Shown: positions 12,457-25,884 of the stretch, one piece after another
How positions within the stretch are numbered: the stretch's first letter is position 1
How the letters are laid out: each line of letters opens with the position of its first letter
NCBI GenBank assembly: GCA_035048485.1
Contig: CM068587.1
Location: forward strand, 49,436,496-49,500,495
Direction: 5' to 3'
Source: Pteria penguin
Lineage: Eukaryota > Mollusca > Bivalvia > Pterioida > Pteriidae
Length of the DNA stretch: 64,000 nucleotides
Position numbers and translations under genes: made by a program
Notes under the pieces: generated by a model
What the model was told of the DNA's origin: nothing
The model's input: the letters and a program-made list of their open reading frames with translations, nothing else
Database searches by the model: none

Positions 12457-13610
12457 GGAAGATAAGATATATACGGCTTGCATGACCATGGCATTTAGCA
12501 TACTGCATTTAAAGATGTACGAGCGATTACGGCCTATTTAACCCTCTTTTGTCTCTGTTGACAGTAGTAATAAAGTCGACTTTGTCTTTTTTTTTCATTC
12601 TCTTTGTAATGTCGTGAATAATCTTGCCAGCTTACCATTCATTATATGTAATTATGTGATGGAAGCGGTCTCTGTATGGAGGGCTATGACAGAGGCCCTA
12701 GGAGCTGTTAGTGCTTCCCATTAACCCTCTCCATTATACCGATAATAAATGACAGAAAACGTTGCCATGGATACTGTGACTATAAATGCGATAAGTACAA
12801 AGATTGCCGATCACTTACAGACGAAACAAGATCTTTACATTCAGCCGGCACTGACGTAAGAGGACCTCGATATCAAATTCTGTCCATGTCTTTCTGAACA
12901 AAACAAGGTTTGAATAGTCAGTAGAACCATTTAATTCGCCATATACTTAAGATGGTATTCATCAACTTCTACGCCAGCTTTTACAATCAAAACAAGGTCT
13001 ACTTATTATTCAGGTTTTAAACCCAACCACCCCCGGCCTTCTCTCTCTCTCTCTGACAACAACATTTTTGGATCCACTTCTGTATTCAGAATTCCTTTAG
13101 AATAACAGCAAGAACAGCTGTATAGCATACTCGGAAAATGAAAGAAGCAACGTTCTATAGCTTGAATTCAGAATAATAACAATGGAAATAGCACAGAAAA
13201 AGTATTGATACAGTGGGTGTTGGATATATCTATGAATATGGTTAGGGTGCAGAAGGGTAACGACGACAGTACAGGAATATTGTGATCTCGAAATGATGTG
13301 TAAATGAGAAGTACATGTAAAAAGCGATCAAGTTGCCTTAAATATTCTACAAATAAAATGCGATAAAAACGGATCTGTGGCACTTTGACATCAACAGAAG
13401 TAATTGAACAACACAAATAATAACAGAAATAACAACAATATAAATAACAAAAAGAGAACCCTAAATTGCTGCAAAACAACAACAGAAATAAGAACAGAAT
13501 GAAAAACAACTACGGAAATAACAGAATAGCATTTCAGTGTGATACCGTTGTATCGTGGTTACCATGGAGACAGTATTTCTTTTTTTTTTTTAACATTGTT
13601 CATGAAACGG
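12457..13610. other. Unique AT-rich sequence
   Basis: No supported exon. The 113-codon reverse frame at 13168-13509 reflects an AAC/AAT-rich stretch and reads as hydrophobic low complexity. Confidence 0.4.
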
Positions 13611-13615
13611 CAATG

Positions 13616-13899
13616 TAGACGGTGTGGCTCAATGGCTGAAGTGCTCGATTCGTGACGAATAAGTCCCGGGTTCGACTCCCGCCGTGGGTACACCAATGCC
13701 CTGTCTTTTCGAATGAGACAGTGAAAACCGATGTCCAGTGTCACGGTAGACGTGGCACGTAAACATCCTGCACTGCTTCGGGTGGGTTCATAGCAAAGGC
13801 ATAAATTTGTATGCAATGCATCAGGCAGATGCCGTCACCATATACGTGTAATAATCGTGGAGTGACGTAAAACAATTATCAATCAATCAATCAGTCAAG
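13616..13899 (+). mobile_element. Full-length SINE, family A (variant head)
   Basis: The head has A-box GTGGCTCAATGGCTG and B-box GGGTTCGACTCCC. The central block and (AATC)n tail are as in other family-A copies. An 8-bp repeat CGGCAATG flanks it (13608-13615, 13900-13907). The head differs from the 4.2 and 47.0 kb copies, suggesting a subfamily with a different tRNA-like head. Confidence 0.85.
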
Positions 13900-13977
13900 C
13901 GGCAATGCCGATCTTCTTGCTACGGGCAGCTGGTCACCTTTAACATCGAACAAGGGTTCCGGATTTGTTTGTTTAAT

Positions 13978-14250
13978 TCTTGTTTCACGTTACGCCAAGA
14001 TTATTTCACATATATAATGACGACATGTCTGATACGTTGCACAGAAATTTAGACCTTTGCAAAGACCTACACCAAGCTTGGACTGATCTTTTGCGGGCCA
14101 CATTTACAACCACACGTGACCTCCGTTTTTACTTTCGCGTGCTCTATGACATCGACGAGCTGCCGGTTGGGACTCGATCCTTGGACCTCACGGTCAAGCG
14201 ACAAGCACTCAACCGAATGAGCTACAGCGGTTCCAGGGATTCCGGCGTAC
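13978..14250 (-). mobile_element. Old SINE, family A
   Basis: It matches the tail (CACGTTACGCCAAGATT), central block and head (CGGTTGGGACTCGATCC) with many substitutions. Open frames on both strands here are SINE-derived. Confidence 0.65.
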
Positions 14251-14404
14251 TTCCTGTATTTCCTGACTTGACCAAGTCCTCGCAAGTTCTCCATCGAGAC
14301 TCGAACACGCTTCCTTCCTCTGTATGGTGGCGACTCGTAATATTTGACATCAGATCGAACGGGTGGCTTAGATACATGTAGATACATGTATATTTTAAGA
14401 TTAA

Positions 14405-14675
14405 TTTATTATTGTTTTACGTCACTCCACGATTATTTCACGTATATGGTGACAGCATCTGTCTGTTGCATTGCATACAAATTTAGATCTTTGCAACGGA
14501 CTCACCCGAAGCAGTGAGGGATCTTTTACGTGCTACACCTACCGTGACACGGGACCTCGGTTTTTACTGTCTCATCCGAAAGACGGAACACCGGTGTGCC
14601 CAGGGAGGGAGTCGAACCCGGGACCTCTCGATCACGAGCCGAGCACCTTATCCACTTTATATTATCCGGCTTTAT
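14405..14675 (-). mobile_element. SINE, family A
   Basis: Left end GTTTTACGTCACTCCACG, central GAAGCAGTGAGGGATC and CTCATCCGAAAGACGG, then the B-box complement GGAGTCGAACCCGGG and head CGAGCCGAGCACCTTATCC. The AATC tail is reduced. It lies 160 bp from the older copy in the same orientation. Confidence 0.8.
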
Positions 14676-15111
14676 ATTTCAAGGAATGTGAGATAACAGC
14701 CCTGTATATTCGTATATGATATCCACACACAGATCTGCTCTGTTCTAGGGTTATATAATGAGGGAGGTATTACCACAGCGGTCGTATTGTTTTATTTGAA
14801 AATTGATAGTTTCGTGTACTTAGGTGATAGCTGCGTGGTGATGAAACACAAGAATCATCTACCATTGTGTACTTTTGCGATAAATGGAAAAGGTGGCCAT
14901 TAGAATAGCAATTAAAATATGATGGTAACACATCAAGTCTTCCATTTTTATTTTTAAATCATTCTAATTATTTATTTGATTTTCATTTTAGATAGACATG
15001 CACTCTTTGCTGGATATTATTCAGAGATATTGCACGCTAGAATATATGAAATATGAACAATCGATATATTTTGTTCGATTTCACCATTTGGCAGACAATA
15101 TTTGGAGTGAC

Positions 15112-15346
15112 ACCCCCCCCCCCTCCTCACTCCGGGAAACACGCTGAGGGGTTCGAATAAAGAGATGGTCTACTTTAAATAAGAAGGTTTTAGTACTATG
15201 CTTGAATTATGTATCGGATTTTTTATTTTATTTGGGGGGGGGGGGTTAGGGGTGTTTTTGTTTGTTTTTGTGTTTTTGGGTGCTTGTTTTTGTTTGTTAG
15301 GGGTTTTTTTGTTTTATTATTATTACTTATTTACTTACTTATCTAT

Positions 15347-15393
<47 letters not shown>
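15112..15393. repeat. C run, G run and (TTTA)n microsatellite
   Basis: A C run near 15112-15122, a G run near 15234-15245, and (TTTA)n at about 15325-15393. The 85-codon frames here are translations of the microsatellite. Confidence 0.9.
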
Positions 15394-15399
15394 TTATTG

Positions 15400-17095
15400 C
15401 GACTTTTCCACTCCTCTTTACTTTCCAAAAGGATACTTTTTTTCTCTCGTTTTAATTTATAAGTAAAAATAAAAAAATATAATAATAGGAATCAACGCGA
15501 TAAACGTCTTCACAATACTCTTTGTTGTTGCGTTGATCGACCTTCTACCTTCTGACAATACCTCCATATTCTCAGGGTAGGTTACATCTTAATATATACA
15601 TTCAGAAATTTCAAACACGATTTTTCGCCATACTATATCATCAGCATCAATGTCGACTTGCCGCATCCCTGTCTTTCATTGCATTTAATAGACCATCGAA
15701 TCTGATTAGATCATTCATTTTCTGGGCCAGAGCTTGATTTCTTTCAAATTTCATATTAAGTATAATTTACATTCAGCGAAGCTTGAAATCGAAGAATTTA
15801 TGGACCAAATTCTGACATGTCAAACGCGAGAAAACAGTATCCGGTGTCGTCTGCTAACCATCATGGCGGAATGGATGACGTCATTGCCAGGAAATGGCAC
15901 GGGATGATTCTTAATTGAAAAAAGGCTTTCGATTTCTACTTCAATTTCCAGTATTTTCTAATGATCAAATGATTTGAAGTGACATCGGTCTCTCTAGCTT
16001 TATAGGCAGATTTGTAGTGTTAACATACTCAGTGCAATAAATTTGACCGCATTGACGCAGTTGTTTGAAAGGCCAGCATCATTGGGGAGAGTTAGGCACA
16101 GCTCCTATCGATATTTACACGGAATCTGTCGTTCTTGTATGGAATAGATTTAATTCTGAAGCTAACTACAATTACTTTCCGACTATTGCAATAACGCAGA
16201 GTTCATTCTGCTTTCTAAGAAATGGAAAGCGTACTCAGTGACACACACCTTTTATGGCGATATGGTTAATTAAACGACTATGATAAAGTGCATGTTACGT
16301 TTTACAGAGTTCAGCATGGTCTAGGGGACGCTCTCTGTTTCCCTAATTTTTTTGTGTAATGTTCAACTGCATAGAATACAGAATAGCTCTGTTTAGAGAG
16401 TGACGCAATTAAGCGTTTCCGGTTGGCCTTTTTCCCGCCAAATTGCAATGAGGCATATAGCAAGTAACAAAGAGGCATTCGTCTTTCAGTCTCTCTCTCT
16501 CTGTCTCTCTCTCTCGCTCAGTCATTTTCTCTTACAACAGGCGCTGAAATGCTATTATTATACCTCTGTTGAGATTCTGGGATTTTGATTGATTGATTAC
16601 AAACCATAATGATTAATGACTCAACAGTACATCAGGTAATATCTGCTGACCGGAAGATGACATAATTTCTGGGTCATTATTGTATATTACCTTACAGTAG
16701 TTTCACAGTTCTATCGTCTATACCTTAACTCACTGCAAACCTTTGGTCTGCCGGTCTGTCCGTACCGATGTTCAAAATTTTTAGGATTTTACATTTTATA
16801 TGACTTGATGTCACAGGATGCACTAGTGTTTTACAACCACACCTTGTTCTAATAATCAAAACCCTTTGTGTGCTGTCTTGAATGCAATCAATTAGTGTAC
16901 TGTGTATCATTTACATTATGCAGCTTATGTAATTGTTCACGCCTGATCAAGGAACAAGTTGTGCTTTAACATCAAATTTATCATTCTTATACAGGTTTGT
17001 CAATCTAGATAACAACTTTAAACATATGTTTCTCGCACGCGCCCAATGTATTTTTAACGTATGAATGTGCTGTATCGAGAGTTGATTTAGAGAGA
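15400..17095. other. Unique sequence with a short (CT)n
   Basis: Apart from the 35-codon reverse ORF at 15647 and a (CT)n at 16490-16516, nothing is supportable. ATGGCGGAATGG at 15874 has good start context but stops after 14 codons. Confidence 0.4.
15647..15754 (-). CDS. Short minus-strand ORF, 35 codons, helix-like
   Basis: The - strand frame from ATG 15754 to TGA 15647-15649 reads MKFERNQALAQKMNDL then IRFDGLLNAMKDRDAASRH. The residue mix is typical of an alpha helix and unlike the surrounding AT-rich chance frames. No convincing acceptor or donor flanks it. A perfect CRE (TGACGTCA) lies about 120 bases upstream on the same strand at 15877-15884. It may be a micropeptide, an exon fragment or a relic of an element ORF. 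No family was recognised. Confidence 0.25.
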   Translation of the reverse strand: MKFERNQALAQKMNDLIRFDGLLNAMKDRDAASRH

Positions 17096-17097
17096 TC

Positions 17098-17170
17098 TGA
17101 TAAAGTGGTTAGGCTCATTGGGTTACGATGCAAGGGAATAATGGTTCGATCCCCGGATTATGCCTGTATG
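17098..17170 (+). repeat. tRNA-like SINE head relic
   Basis: A-box-like AGTGGTTAGGCTCATTGG and B-box ATGGTTCGATCCCCGG lie 30-odd bases apart, with no central domain or tail. Confidence 0.45.
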
Positions 17171-18712
17171 TTTGAGGGAAGTAACCCCCTCTTTTCTTTT
17201 CGCATAATAATTGAATACTTGTTGAAGTTGATGAAAGTTACATAATTTTCAGAGAGAAAAAATGGGGAAGGGGGCGGGAGAGTTTCGGTTCCACTATGTT
17301 TAAGATCATGATGCAAGTAACGTTTTTTTTTTTTTCCTTATCGTGTTATGAGTGAAGAAAATGTTGATTGAAGCTACATAAAACCCCAACAAGCTAGACC
17401 ACCTAGATGATTGAGAGAAGACATAAAAAAGGGGGAGGGTCAGAGAAAAAGGGGGATGGATATGGATAGTGGATAACCTATGACAAGATAAGTTCATTAC
17501 TATCTTTTCATGACCACTCTCTGTCTATTCTGCCTATTCTCAGCGCAACGTATCCCTGTGGTTATAATTGGTCCATGTTTAAATGACATCATTTTAGTCG
17601 CTTCCCGTTCGCTTATTACTCAGGTTACCGTATACTCGTACACATACTCTAGTTCCAGTTGAAGTTTTTATTTATCTATTTTTTTTTTTCATTCGTAGAA
17701 ACATGGCGACACAGCCGTGAGTTGTAGAGGACAACTGTACAAACACCCACGGCATACACTGGCAGATTGTCAGTACATTACCCGATTTCTTCTATCTTTT
17801 ATTATTTGCATTCTTGGTTTTGATGTCAGTGAAATGGTGCCACATGTGGAAAAATGAGTTTTTATCTCTAAAGTACATATTTGATTTTCACGAAAATAAA
17901 TAAATGTGCGACGCAAGTGGTATTTAATACAACTTTTGGTGGGTAAAATACATTTGATTTTTTATTTGGAAGATAAATATACGGCGTCACATGTGGTAAA
18001 AGTATTGATATAGAAAATACGTATTTGTTTCTTTTTTCAATCTATTTTTTCAATTTTTTTATCTCTGTCATTCTTACATAGAAAAAGTCCGATTTGATTA
18101 ACTGGCTAGGGTTAAAGTACTATCAACATTTTTCAATTTTGACGTAGAAACGGGAGTTTACCGACCTCGTAAGAGATAATGCCCGACCAGAGCTTAAACC
18201 CGGATGAAATTTGTCGAGAGATAAGGTCTTCATTACTACAGATACACTGTCTCTTAATGTTCTTATTTGATGATTTATTTATAGAATACTTCACACGCCT
18301 GTAAGCATACGTTTCTGATATAAAATCGACAGATTAATAAAAGGAAAAAGTAACGTTAGTGAAAAGCCCTCGAATTGTTCCCGGTGTCTTTGCTTGCTGT
18401 TTAACCCCAGTCCCGGTTTTAATAATGCGAGGGTGCGCTGCCTGTACCCAGATTGCTGCAGATTCATCTAGATCTTTTATTCGAATAATCCATACAACTT
18501 ACTTTGCATAGGGTTATACCCCTCGGGATTTATCTTCGTTTTTTACGTAAAATATTATATTTCGATCCTTTGTGTTTTACTATGACTGATTGCCCCCCCC
18601 CCTAAAAAAAAGAAGTGATTAAAAATATGTCTTCTTATAACTTTTGGTATTTATCAAGTGATCATTATTCATATATTTACAATAAATGAAAATTTGCATT
18701 ATCGCTTACAAT
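17171..18712. other. Unique AT-rich sequence
   Basis: No supported gene. A C run lies near 18593-18602. Confidence 0.4.
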
Positions 18713-18802
18713 AAAACCAAAGTCATACCCCATAATCCATTCGAAATGTTTCGGACTCCTTCTCATGAAAGAATAGAGCATATGTATACCGTAACTACTC
18801 AA
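18712..18802. repeat. Dispersed repeat, first copy
   Basis: The block beginning ATAAAACCAAAGTCATACCC recurs at 19266-19352 in the same orientation, with similar continuation (CATTCGRAAT...TCTC) and decreasing similarity. Confidence 0.6.
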
Positions 18803-19164
18803 AGCGAACGCGTGAAGCTAGCTAAATCCGTTTGTTTGGAAGTCCAAACTTCAAATTTATAATTACTTGTCGCTAGAATTAAAACCTATAAAACCCAGCA
18901 ACATTTATATACTTTATTCATTTTACTGAAAACCACAATTTCACTATGGGGCCGCCATCTTTCAACAAGTTTGATTGTCTGCACATGATATCAGCGGATC
19001 CGGTCGACTCTACGTGTTCCATTAGCGGGGTCATCTGGATTAGCAGAAGCTATCCAGGTTATGGCATGTACGTCATGGTTTCCATTCGCCGTTGCGTTAT
19101 GCTGAACGTATTACCTTGTTGCATTTATCTGTTGATTTAGGAGATAAACGGACTGTGTTTGATT

Positions 19165-19191
19165 GTTTCCAACAGGTATACCGTTGGAAAC
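19165..19191. repeat. 27-bp near-perfect palindrome
   Basis: GTTTCCAAC and GTTGGAAAC flank AGGTATACC, itself nearly palindromic. Confidence 0.8.
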
Positions 19192-19265
19192 AGAGTTTTC
19201 CTGGCGACGCTTGCGGGTTTTAAAATATTTGTAAAAAGTTACTGAAAAATTGCATTCTGGCCTAG

Positions 19266-19352
19266 GATAAAACCAAAGTCATACCCCCTCATGCATTCGG
19301 AATCTCTCCCGCCTTTACTCAGAAAATAATGCTGCAATATGTAAAACTCAAA
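19266..19352. repeat. Dispersed repeat, second copy
   Basis: Pairs with 18712-18802. The shared start is AAAACCAAAGTCATACCCC. Confidence 0.6.
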
Positions 19353-21225
19353 GGGATACGTACAATGAAATAGTCCCATTGATATTTAGTGCACCGACAG
19401 AAGAAGTTTCTTCATTTTCATATTCTTAAAATTTTATGATTAAATTATTATTCACAAGTTGATTCATACATGGGTGACTTAAAATCGCATCGTAAACAAC
19501 TGAACAGGTAGTTTTGCTGCGGCGAGGCGAGATGAAATAACATGCTGGAAAGCATGTTGCATGGTGGTACGTCATCATGTCATGTACGTTGTCAGTTTTG
19601 TTGGTTCAACTTGATTGCAATAATTGTGCACGTGAATGGTAGAACTTGCAAATCGCCCTTGATATGAGATTTACGATGGACGTTAAGAGCACTTTACGAA
19701 GTTGTTACAGACAGGATTTTTATAGTTGGAGTCAGAGGCAATGTGGACAAAGAATAGGTACAATGTAGTAATACATTTGAGGACGATATATCGTGGTTAT
19801 ACATGTCTGAACGCTAATGTTTGGAACAATCAGAATTGTCAAAACAAAACAAGTGAATCAGAATTATGAATTTAATAGGGGCGTAGCCAGAGTGCAAATG
19901 ATGTGTACGCACGAGAAAGTCAGGAGTTTTGGGGAAAGCAAAACGACCACCTCTCTTTTTCCCCCTTGTGAGACACAATGTATTTTTTTTACAAAATGAT
20001 GTATACGCACGTGCGTATTTGGCGTAATGGTAGCTACGCCACTGAATTACCCAAGCAGTTTAGATAAACTACTGACTCAGCACTTTTTTCGACCTGTTCC
20101 AACCAATAGTGTATGTTCATTAATCCCTTAGCGACTATTCTCACTTCCGGTTTTAAAACTCTCCCATTTCCATTTGCTAGTGTATTGTTCTGATTTGCTG
20201 TCGCGTTGCATTTTAATTGATCATTTTTGATATGCCCTGGATTTTAGATAACCTGCTGATTATGCACGTTTGGCCACTTTATGCTAAAGATAAAGTACTT
20301 GAACTCGACTGTTTGATAATTCTATCGCTCTTTATAGTTAGATCTCTTCTAGTTTCTGCGTTTTTGTTATGTCACTTCACGACCTGAAATTTTCTTCAGT
20401 CACGGCGACATATATGCACATAAATCCTTTACACGGTGTGGTCTGTACCAGACTGACATAATACAAAAGTCCAAATGAAAGGTTCATTCTCGACGTCATA
20501 GAGAGATCGGGATATTACGTACCGCGATTAATGGTCCAATCGCAGTCGCCCGTAGAAGGTTGTGAGTTTTCTCTAACGGGACAGCTGCTTGACACAAGGT
20601 TTGTGAAGTACCATAAAACATCTTATAAAGGCTTTGATACATATTTATGTCATTCAGGGTAATTGATTTACATCATCTTCTTCACACTCGTATCATGTAA
20701 TGCGAGTTGACTTTTGTCATGAAATTACGGAAATTACGAGTGACGGTAACAAAGGTGATGCGCATAAAATGAAATTGTGAGATTTCAAACATGCTTCGTT
20801 CTTCAAACCGTGGGATTTGAGCAGAAATCTGTCTTTCAGATTTTCAAGGAGTTACAAGTAAGAGTTGTATGTTCGTTGAAGTGCAAATTTTATAGAAAAA
20901 TGTATGCACTTGTTCCTGATACACTGCGTATGTATTTCAAGGGTAACACTCGAATACATGTTTTTTAAATTGAAGTTTTCTCAATTTTCATTACATAAAA
21001 GTTTAATCTTAGAACTTGCTATAATGAGGTAGAGTGATCTAGGTGAAAATGTTTTCGTTGTTATCTATTTTTCCTACATCTTTTCAGTTATGCAAGATGC
21101 AGATGGTTTAAAGACACTTGAAATTTGATGTCTTTTTTACCACAGAGGGAAGACGATATAAAAGAAAAAAAATAAGAAGTATGAACATTCGTTTGGAAAC
21201 AAGTGTTTGAAACGAGTGTTCAGTT
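19353..21225. other. Unique AT-rich sequence
   Basis: No exon supported. Open frames at 19817 and 20777 lack splice context. Confidence 0.4.
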
Positions 21226-21228
21226 TTT

Positions 21229-21475
21229 TATGCCCCAGGTCGATAGATCGGGCGCATATTGTTTTTGTTCTGTCTGTCTGTTTGTTTATTTGTTTGTTGT
21301 TAACTTTGACCTTGGCCATAACTTTTGAACCGTGAGGGATAGAGAATAGTCGACATGCGTACCCAACTAATGAAGCCCTTTCAAATGACACCAAGGTCAA
21401 TGACCTTCACGCTGAAAATAACTTTTTTGACATTGATGCCGTCGGGGGCATTCGTGTTTCACAAACACATGTTTT
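21229..21475. mobile_element. ATGCCCC/GGGGCAT-bounded repeat
   Basis: It begins ATGCCCCAGGTCGATAGATC, runs through a (TCTG)n and TTTG stretch and a CAAGGTCAATGACCTT block, and ends GTCGGGGGCATTCGTGTTTC. Short inverted ends with no coding frame indicate a non-autonomous element. Similar repeats are common in bivalve genomes as far as I recall (not checked). Confidence 0.6.
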
Positions 21476-21919
21476 TTATTTGACTTTTTAACTTTAATAC
21501 GTATTTATTGAAAATTTTTACATTTCGTTCGAGTATGTAGGATAAATCACACACTTTTTTATTTCTATTTTATTATATTATTATTATTATTTTACAGTAC
21601 GATGCTTTAAATGTTTTTCCATACACGCTTTGGATACGTGTTTCTGTTTTACTACTTGTACTAAATACAAAGACGAAATAAACAGACATTTTTCATTCAT
21701 TTTGCACAGAGGATATACAAGCACATGCCTTGATCCCTTGACCTGCTCCCAGTCACCGTGGTGGCTAAAGTACCGTGTTAGAAGTTATCATACCGAACTC
21801 AGTGTAGCCTCTCATGCTTGCAAGTTTGGTTTCGGTCAACCTAGGTCCAGTAAGTGGGGATGTCAAACTGGTTTTCTCCCAGTACTCCTATGTCTTCTGT
21901 TGCCATCATATGCAGTTAG

Positions 21920-22062
21920 ACCTGCTTTAAAGACCATCTGTATTTAGCGACCACTTGTTTAAACAAACCACTTTTCTCTGCTCCTTACTACTAATCTTTT
22001 ATACAAAATTTACCTGTACTAAATGGTCACCTGCCCTAAGTGGTCACTTTTCCACCTTTCCT
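21920..22062. repeat. Degenerate repeat of GACCACTT/GGTCACTT units
   Basis: GCGACCACTTGTTTAAAC, TAAATGGTCACCTGCCC and TAAGTGGTCACTTTTCC are variants of one motif in tandem. Confidence 0.45.
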
Positions 22063-22129
22063 TTTGTCGTCGCTTACAGACAAACTTGACTTTACATGAA
22101 ATATTCCGTGAATAGTGTTATATTGTTTT

Positions 22130-23390
22130 CTCCCCCCCCCCCCTTATTTTGGCTTTTGTTTGGTATGATTTAGTTTGTTCGCAGCAAAAATAGAGTGCTA
22201 GATATTGAGCTGTAATGTATAACTTGCAGTGAACAATCCAAGTCTGCATAGCAATTACGGCTTATATTTCGGTCGACTGACTTTCTGCGTACTCGCTCTT
22301 AATTCATTAAACATATGTGGAAATCCTAGATATTATCCTGGTTACCTGGTGATTTAGCACTTAAATATAGTAGATAACAGTACCGGTAAACCCAGTATGC
22401 TGTAAAATGCCATTTATCTGAGCCGATTAAATTTTGTGAACTTGATGTCTGAAATAAGTTTGCGATATTTCATATTCGCGCAGAGACCGTTCTCGGAATA
22501 GCTTTTGTACATGTAAGTCTCATCACGTGACATCTTGATCTGCGAGATTTATCTAGATTTGCTTTAATGTACGATCGAACCCATCAATCAATATTTAAGC
22601 ATATAGGATATGTGAATATAATTGTGTGGAATAAAATAATTAGTCACGATTTTCCGCTTCAAAGTTTGCGTGAGATAAATACGAAATTCGACAGAATTAT
22701 CTTATTTGTGTGGTGATTGACCGTTAAATATTTCAAGGAGGAAAATGAAGTTTGTTTAATTGGTGAAAAATAAGTACGAACAATCGTTTAGTCAGTTTTG
22801 AATGCTTACAAAAGTTTTAATTAAACTCAGTCTAATGCGCTTTGGAGCAAATTTTTGTGGACCAGAAATAGTTAAATTTGTTAGTTTTACTGACTAAATG
22901 AAGAACAAACAACAGAAATCCGTGCGAGACGCCAACCAAATTTTATTCCATAATACCCAAAATAAAGGCTTCTTTGCAACACTTCGCGAGATAACAACCC
23001 TCGCGAATTCCGCGAAAATCAGCGCTCGCGAAGGATTGGTAACATTATCATATCATAATTGCATGGAAAAGCTTTATGTGTGATATTCATACTCATATAT
23101 GACAAGATGCAATTTGAAAAATAAATGGACGTAAAGTACATCTAGGATATTATCAAGGAGTCTTTGCCATCAGAAAGGGGAGGGTCGCTATCGTTGAAGC
23201 TCGTTTACTGCATTGTCATTACAGATGGGTATATTTCTGTGATTGACAGTCGTATTCTTAACAAGGCCAGCGCAACTTGATTAGAACGGATAAACATCTT
23301 TGCCATCCATTTTGAAGTCCGCTTGCCTCCTCAATTATGAGGTGGGAAGACCGCTTGTCTCCTCAGACGTTTCCGTCTTTCAATTTATTT

Positions 23391-23421
<31 letters not shown>

Positions 23422-25165
23422 TGTATGTATTGTAGGTTACATTTACATAATTAACCAGGTTATGACATGATGACTATGTCAAGGACAAGCTTTATGAACA
23501 GTATATTTTCTTTGCGGTTTTTTTACCATATGTAAGTCATATAATAAATATTGCTCAATGATCATTTTCTTCTCTACCGTCAGGTAGATTCTATTTCCAG
23601 AGTCTACAGCGCCATTTTTACTACACCGTAGTTATGAGAGCTACATAACCTGTCCTCTGCTTTTGACATATAGAGTAAAAGGCGACTAAAATTTATATAA
23701 GTTGGTGTATGGAATATTTTTGAGTAACGTATATACTTTAAAACTTCCGTGTTCATTTAAAAATTAAAATCGTTATTCTAAAATGATAAATTGATAGAGA
23801 AATCAGAAAAATGACCGTTAAGGGAAGGTTTTTGCTTGAAGTGGTTATTACGGCAATTTGGGTTATACTGTGGCATTTTATAATTTTATTTATATTTTCA
23901 GTAAAATATAATATTTCATTACACAGGATGAACTTCAGATTTATGAGCAAAAGATGGTCACACTAAGGATAGCAGTCACTGGTGTTTCATGTACGAACGT
24001 CGATCGTCCTTCTCTCTCCCTTTAAAGCTTTGTATTCTGACTATCTGCGTTGTTGACCTCGACCATGCAAAACATATCTTCAGATAATAACTGTGAACAA
24101 AAATCGATTCCAATATATTTTCTTCAATGACAAACGTCTCCTATATACTTCAATGGAATGAGATCATTATTTCTTAATTAATGCATCTTTTCTTGTTATT
24201 GGCTGTAAACAAGCGTCATCATGACCCAGATCTGATATAAACAAGCATCATTGTGACTAGAGATGTGCTGGTCTGTATCTGACAAATAGAAGCAGCAAGT
24301 GAACACAATTCTTACCCTAAGCGAGAGAGCACTTTAAATTCAAAACGTAGTTTGCACTGTATCAGAGACCATTCGGTACAGTTTGATCCTAATATTGCAT
24401 CATATTTCCAAGTATTTCATCATGTGTACCGGTAATAAAGTGTTAATCAGAGAGTGGCGGGAGGACTGTGATCAGTATGGTGATTGGAATTGATATCGTT
24501 AGATTACTTATCGCTTCGAGACATTAAAGTGTGTAAGCAAACAGCGAAAACTCGGGAAGCGGCGCGAGGGGGGGGGGGGAATGGGGTTTATTTTTTATTT
24601 TATTTTTAGAGGAAAAAGGAGAACATTATTCAGTTTATGTCGATAGCTTATGTTTTCTATTAGTGATTAGGTGTCTTTTTTCAACAACGAACTAACGCGT
24701 TTTAATAATTCAACGCTAATCAAGAACTATACAGTTATTCTCCAAACGTAATTCACACTACAGACATTCACTTACGCAAAATTCAACTCGGAAGAAAAAA
24801 AATCGTTAAATCAACATTAAAGAAATTATTTAAACGTGTGTCGTACTGTTGTTATAAATTGAGCACAGCTAAGTTACCTTAAATTTCTATAATTAATTGT
24901 GCATTCCATGGTTTAAATAGAGATCTGTGTATTCGGGCAGCACACTTGAGGTTGTATAAAAAGCAGAGTGTTCAAATATCTTGTGAGAGTGTTCGATCGA
25001 ACGATTTAGATACGACTAAGATAACCGTAATTGATAAAGTGCAAGGAAAAAGAACAAAGAGCTGCTATAAAGCTTGTGGTTTCAGGTTTTTGTTTCTAAT
25101 GTTACAGAAAAAGAAAGTTAGTCTACGCAATGAGGTATATCGCAAGTAGTATAGAAGCATTTGCG
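22130..25165. other. Mostly unique AT-rich sequence
   Basis: Contains a C run (22132-22143), a patch of CGCGAA motifs at 22985-23030, (ATTT)n at 23385-23425 and a G run at 24569-24580. No gene is supported. Confidence 0.45.
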
Positions 25166-25169
25166 TTTC

Positions 25170-25173
25170 AGTG

Positions 25174-25201
<28 letters not shown>
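25170..25201. repeat. (CT)n microsatellite
   Basis: Pure CT run. Confidence 0.95.
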
Positions 25202-25205
<4 letters not shown>

Positions 25206-25488
25206 TCATTTCTCTTCTTCCCACACTTCATTCAAATTGTGACATGTTTTCTCATTTCTTCATTTGTACTTTAGTCTTGAGCCCAAGTTACTTATTTTAA
25301 AGTGCAGATAAGACGATGTATTGCTTCATGAAATATTTATATCTCGATAAGGTAAAGTCGATGTATGTAAAAGTCACTTTCCGACCTAGCGTAGACTCAA
25401 TAACAAGCTAAGGTTTAGAAAAATGATCTCCCGGTGTAAAGTGCATACTTCCACTGTATCTACCAACCGTTTCTGCATATATCCAAGA

Positions 25489-25763
25489 CTGATTGATTGA
25501 TTGATTGATTGATTATCGTTTTATGTCACTCCACGATTATTTCATGAATATGGTGACGGCATCTGCCTGATGGATCGCATAGAAATTTATAACTTTGCAA
25601 CAGACCCTCTCAAAGCAACATGCCACGCCTACCGCGACATGGAACCTCGGTTTTTATTGTCTCATCCGAAAGACAGGACACCGGGTGCACCCATGGCGAG
25701 AGTGGAACCCGGGCCTCCCGGTTACGAGCCGAGCACCTCATCCATTGAGATACACCGGCGTCG
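25489..25763 (-). mobile_element. Full-length SINE, family A
   Basis: A (GATT)n tail at the left end, GTCACTCCACGATTATTTCA, the central CTCATCCGAAAGACAGG, B-box complement and head CGAGCCGAGCACCTCATCC. No clear target duplication. Confidence 0.85.
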
Positions 25764-25884
25764 TGCATCTTAGATATTTTAACATAACCATCTCTCGTTA
25801 AAGAATATAATCGATCTTCATAAATGACCGCCCTAAAAAGACTATAAAATACCTGTTAATCTACGACCATTACGTAGTTTGGAT

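Noticed and set aside
13980..14387. Frames of 133 and 106 codons on opposite strands
   Set aside because: Translations of an old family-A SINE and its flank.
24956..24965. TATAAAAAG-type promoter before a 67-codon frame
   Set aside because: TATA-like strings are expected often at this composition, and the frame shows no coding character.
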